From Salibacter halophilus (GTDB lineage Bacteria > Bacteroidota > Bacteroidia > Flavobacteriales_G > Salibacteraceae), in NCBI RefSeq assembly GCF_008806325.1, contig NZ_WACR01000003.1, positions 124,001 to 188,000 of the forward strand: DNA of 64,000 nt, given 5' to 3'. Of this stretch, positions 62,339 to 64,000 are shown in pieces (the stretch's first letter is position 1; every line of letters begins with the position of its first letter). The position numbers and the translations under genes are program-made. The notes below the pieces were generated by a model. It searched no databases. It saw only the letters and a program-made list of their open reading frames with translations, and was not told the origin of the DNA.

Positions 62339-64000
62339 ATGACGCAGGATTTTAATTTGAAAAGCGCGCTTAAGCAGTACTTTGGTTTTGATTCATTCAA
62401 AGGAGATCAGGAGGAAATTATAAATAGTGTCCTCAACAACAACGATACATTTGTGATTATGCCAACTGGAGGAGGGAAGTCTCTTACTTACCAGTTACCC
62501 GCTCTCATTACAGAGGGTACGGCTATTGTCATTTCTCCGTTGATCGCCCTGATGAAAAACCAGGTTGATTCGATTAGAGGATTTGTTGACGATGACAGCG
62601 TAGCACATTTCATGAACTCTTCTCTCAATAAGGGAGAGCTCAACCGTGTCAAACAAGATTTACGTGACGAAAAAACGAAAATTCTCTACGTGGCTCCTGA
62701 ATCACTCACGAAGCAGGAAAACATCGAATTCTTCAAATCGATTAAAATATCATTTGTAGCAGTTGATGAAGCGCACTGTATCTCTGAGTGGGGGCACGAT
62801 TTTAGACCTGAATACAGGCGGATCAAGGAAATGATCTCTGGAATTGACGACCGCATTCCGGTTATGGCTCTGACCGCAACTGCCACTCCAAAAGTGCAGC
62901 TCGACATCCAGAAAAACCTGGGAATGTCTGATGCGAATGTTTTCAAAGCTTCGTTTAACCGACCAAACCTCTTTTATGAGGTACGTCCTAAAATTCAGGC
63001 TGAAAAGCAGATCATCAAGTTCATCAAGGAGAACGAAGGGAAATCGGGAATTATCTATTGCCTGAGTCGTAAAAAGGTTGAACAAATTGCAGAATTACTA
63101 CAGGTGAATGGCGTTAAAGCACTCGCTTATCATGCCGGAATGGAAGCTGCAAAACGCGCCAAATACCAGGATATGTTCCTCATGGAGGAAGTGGATGTTA
63201 TTGTGGCAACGATCGCTTTTGGAATGGGAATCGACAAGCCTGATGTGCGTTTTGTGATGCACTACGATATGCCTAAATCGCTCGAAGGTTATTATCAGGA
63301 AACCGGTCGTGCCGGTAGAGATGGTGGTGAAGGAGTTTGTTTGGCATTCTACGATTACAAAGACATTGAAAAGCTCGAAAAATTCACGACTAATAAACCC
63401 GTTGCCGAGCAGGAAATAGCTCGCGCTCTCCTCAATGAAGTGGTGGCTTATGCTGAAACAGCTATGTCGAGAAGGAAATTCCTGCTTCACTACTTTGGTG
63501 AAGAATGGGACGAGGAAAACGGAGAAGGGAAGAACATGGACGACAACATGGTCAACCCGAAAGAAAAAGTTGAAGCAAAAGACGAGATCAAGCTTTTCCT
63601 CGAAACAGTTATAAACGTCAAAGAGCAATTTAAGCCCAAGCACGTTGTGGATGTTTTGATTGGAAAACAATCTGCTGAAGTTAAAAGCAACAAACACCAC
63701 ACGGCCAGTTTCTTTGGGTCTGGAAAAGATCACGATCGAAAGTATTGGATGGCTGCTGTGAGGCAATCGCTCGTAGCTGGTTTAATTGGTAAAAACATCG
63801 AGCAATACGGAACGATTTTCGTGACGGATGAAGGAAAAGAATTCATCAAGAATCCCAAGTCGTTCATGCTTATCAAGGATCACGATTACGATCAAATGGC
63901 TGAAGATGCAAATGCCATTACGATGAACAAGGCCGGACAGGGTGGCGATCCCGAGTTGATGAAACTCCTCAAAGATCTTCGCAAGAAAATCGGGAAGCAA
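62339..64000 (+). CDS. recQ: ATP-dependent DNA helicase RecQ (partial)
   Basis: Starts at the ATG at 62339 and runs off the right edge; 554 codons are visible. Walker [13 protein letters not shown] at about 41-52, DEAH at 143-146 ([20 protein letters not shown]), motif [12 protein letters not shown] (about 320-329). The RecQ C-terminal zinc/winged-helix part is only partly shown (Cys-rich zinc ligands are not obvious in the stretch [19 protein letters not shown], as in Bacteroidota RecQ with fewer cysteines). Unwinds DNA in repair and recombination. A GGTCAGADCC copy is at 62866. Confidence 0.94.
   Translation, partial: MTQDFNLKSALKQYFGFDSFKGDQEEIINSVLNNNDTFVIMPTGGGKSLTYQLPALITEGTAIVISPLIALMKNQVDSIRGFVDDDSVAHFMNSSLNKGELNRVKQDLRDEKTKILYVAPESLTKQENIEFFKSIKISFVAVDEAHCISEWGHDFRPEYRRIKEMISGIDDRIPVMALTATATPKVQLDIQKNLGMSDANVFKASFNRPNLFYEVRPKIQAEKQIIKFIKENEGKSGIIYCLSRKKVEQIAELLQVNGVKALAYHAGMEAAKRAKYQDMFLMEEVDVIVATIAFGMGIDKPDVRFVMHYDMPKSLEGYYQETGRAGRDGGEGVCLAFYDYKDIEKLEKFTTNKPVAEQEIARALLNEVVAYAETAMSRRKFLLHYFGEEWDEENGEGKNMDDNMVNPKEKVEAKDEIKLFLETVINVKEQFKPKHVVDVLIGKQSAEVKSNKHHTASFFGSGKDHDRKYWMAAVRQSLVAGLIGKNIEQYGTIFVTDEGKEFIKNPKSFMLIKDHDYDQMAEDANAITMNKAGQGGDPELMKLLKDLRKKIGKQ

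Larger units (their letters stand above)
4290..62875. repeat. Dispersed 10-bp word GGTCAGADCC (at least 33 copies)
   Basis: Plus orientation starts: 6905, 10275, 13290, 16853, 21342, 23845, 26167, 34658, 36034, 37578, 40243, 46763, 50444, 53082, 58701, 60980. Minus orientation (GGHTCTGACC on the plus strand): 4290, 5442, 7463, 15046, 15394, 19424, 24585, 29987, 36190, 40315, 41971, 48410, 50010, 52238, 56415, 58527, 62866. The variable base is A, G or T but never C. The base before the word is C or T in all copies and the one before that A or T in 32 of 33. Four copies are intergenic, the rest coding in differing frames. Counted by eye, so a few may be missed. Confidence 0.9.

Noticed and set aside
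4290-62875. GGTCAGADCC as Chi or KOPS site
   Set aside because: Those are oriented with replication. Here the orientation alternates at random through the window without a single switch point.
1-64000. CRISPR arrays, tRNA or rRNA genes
   Set aside because: No regularly spaced direct repeats of CRISPR type and no cloverleaf or rRNA sequence was recognised on either strand.

Overview
The window is chromosomal DNA of a Bacteroidota bacterium, most likely a marine or aquatic member of the Flavobacteriales. The evidence is the set of type IX secretion (T9SS) cargo proteins with YPNP-type or gliding-type C-terminal sorting domains, DUF5683 and DUF6580 family genes, a parA-parB-DUF5683-dapB-lepB cluster, TAnnTTTG-like promoter boxes, and a cobalamin riboswitch driving a TonB/BtuG-like uptake operon. 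Nearly all of it is coding. No tRNA, rRNA or CRISPR array was recognised.

Layout. 1-3959 is the end of an integrated mobile element: a VirE/BT4734-like protein cut by the window edge, two HTH (excisionase-like) proteins, an unknown protein, a tyrosine recombinase, and a zinc-ribbon/HTH protein next to an array of GTTGC repeats. The element abuts the 3' end of mnmE, whose last codons probably form the attachment site. 3960-16.8 kb is housekeeping and envelope DNA: mnmE, a BNR-like lipoprotein, a PagL-like lipid A deacylase, a YihY protein, a Lon-N domain protein, two small membrane proteins, a TPR hybrid histidine kinase, an RNA methyltransferase and an M13 peptidase. 16.9-19.4 kb is a very AT-rich island of three unrelated small exported proteins separated by similar spacers. 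19.4-34.1 kb is a surface-protein region: four large T9SS cargo proteins, a TPR-HTH regulator and a PNGase F-like protein. 34.2-40.5 kb is a B12-riboswitch operon of two T9SS surface proteins, a TonB receptor, a BtuG-like lipoprotein and a Dph6-like ATPase. 40.6-49.5 kb has a giant repeat protein, an M16 peptidase pair and an M23 peptidase. 49.5-54.9 kb holds lepB, dapB and parAB. 55-64 kb has a flavin reductase, an XRE regulator with its own operator array, a CsgG-like/LPP20/DUF547/CoA-binding run, a class III aminotransferase, a DUF6580 membrane protein and the first 554 codons of recQ.

The most striking signal is not a gene. A sharply defined DNA word, GGTCAGADCC (D = A, G or T), occurs at least 33 times by eye, with about 0.5 expected. 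It lies on both strands about equally, in many reading frames and in intergenic DNA. The base before it is a pyrimidine in 33 of 33 copies, and the base before that is A or T in 32 of 33. No exact copy lies in the integrated element or inside the AT-rich island. This looks like a genome-wide recognition word, with a DNA uptake sequence as the best guess. A second signal is a family of GTTACAnnTGTAWC dyads at, upstream of and inside the XRE regulator gene near 56 kb.
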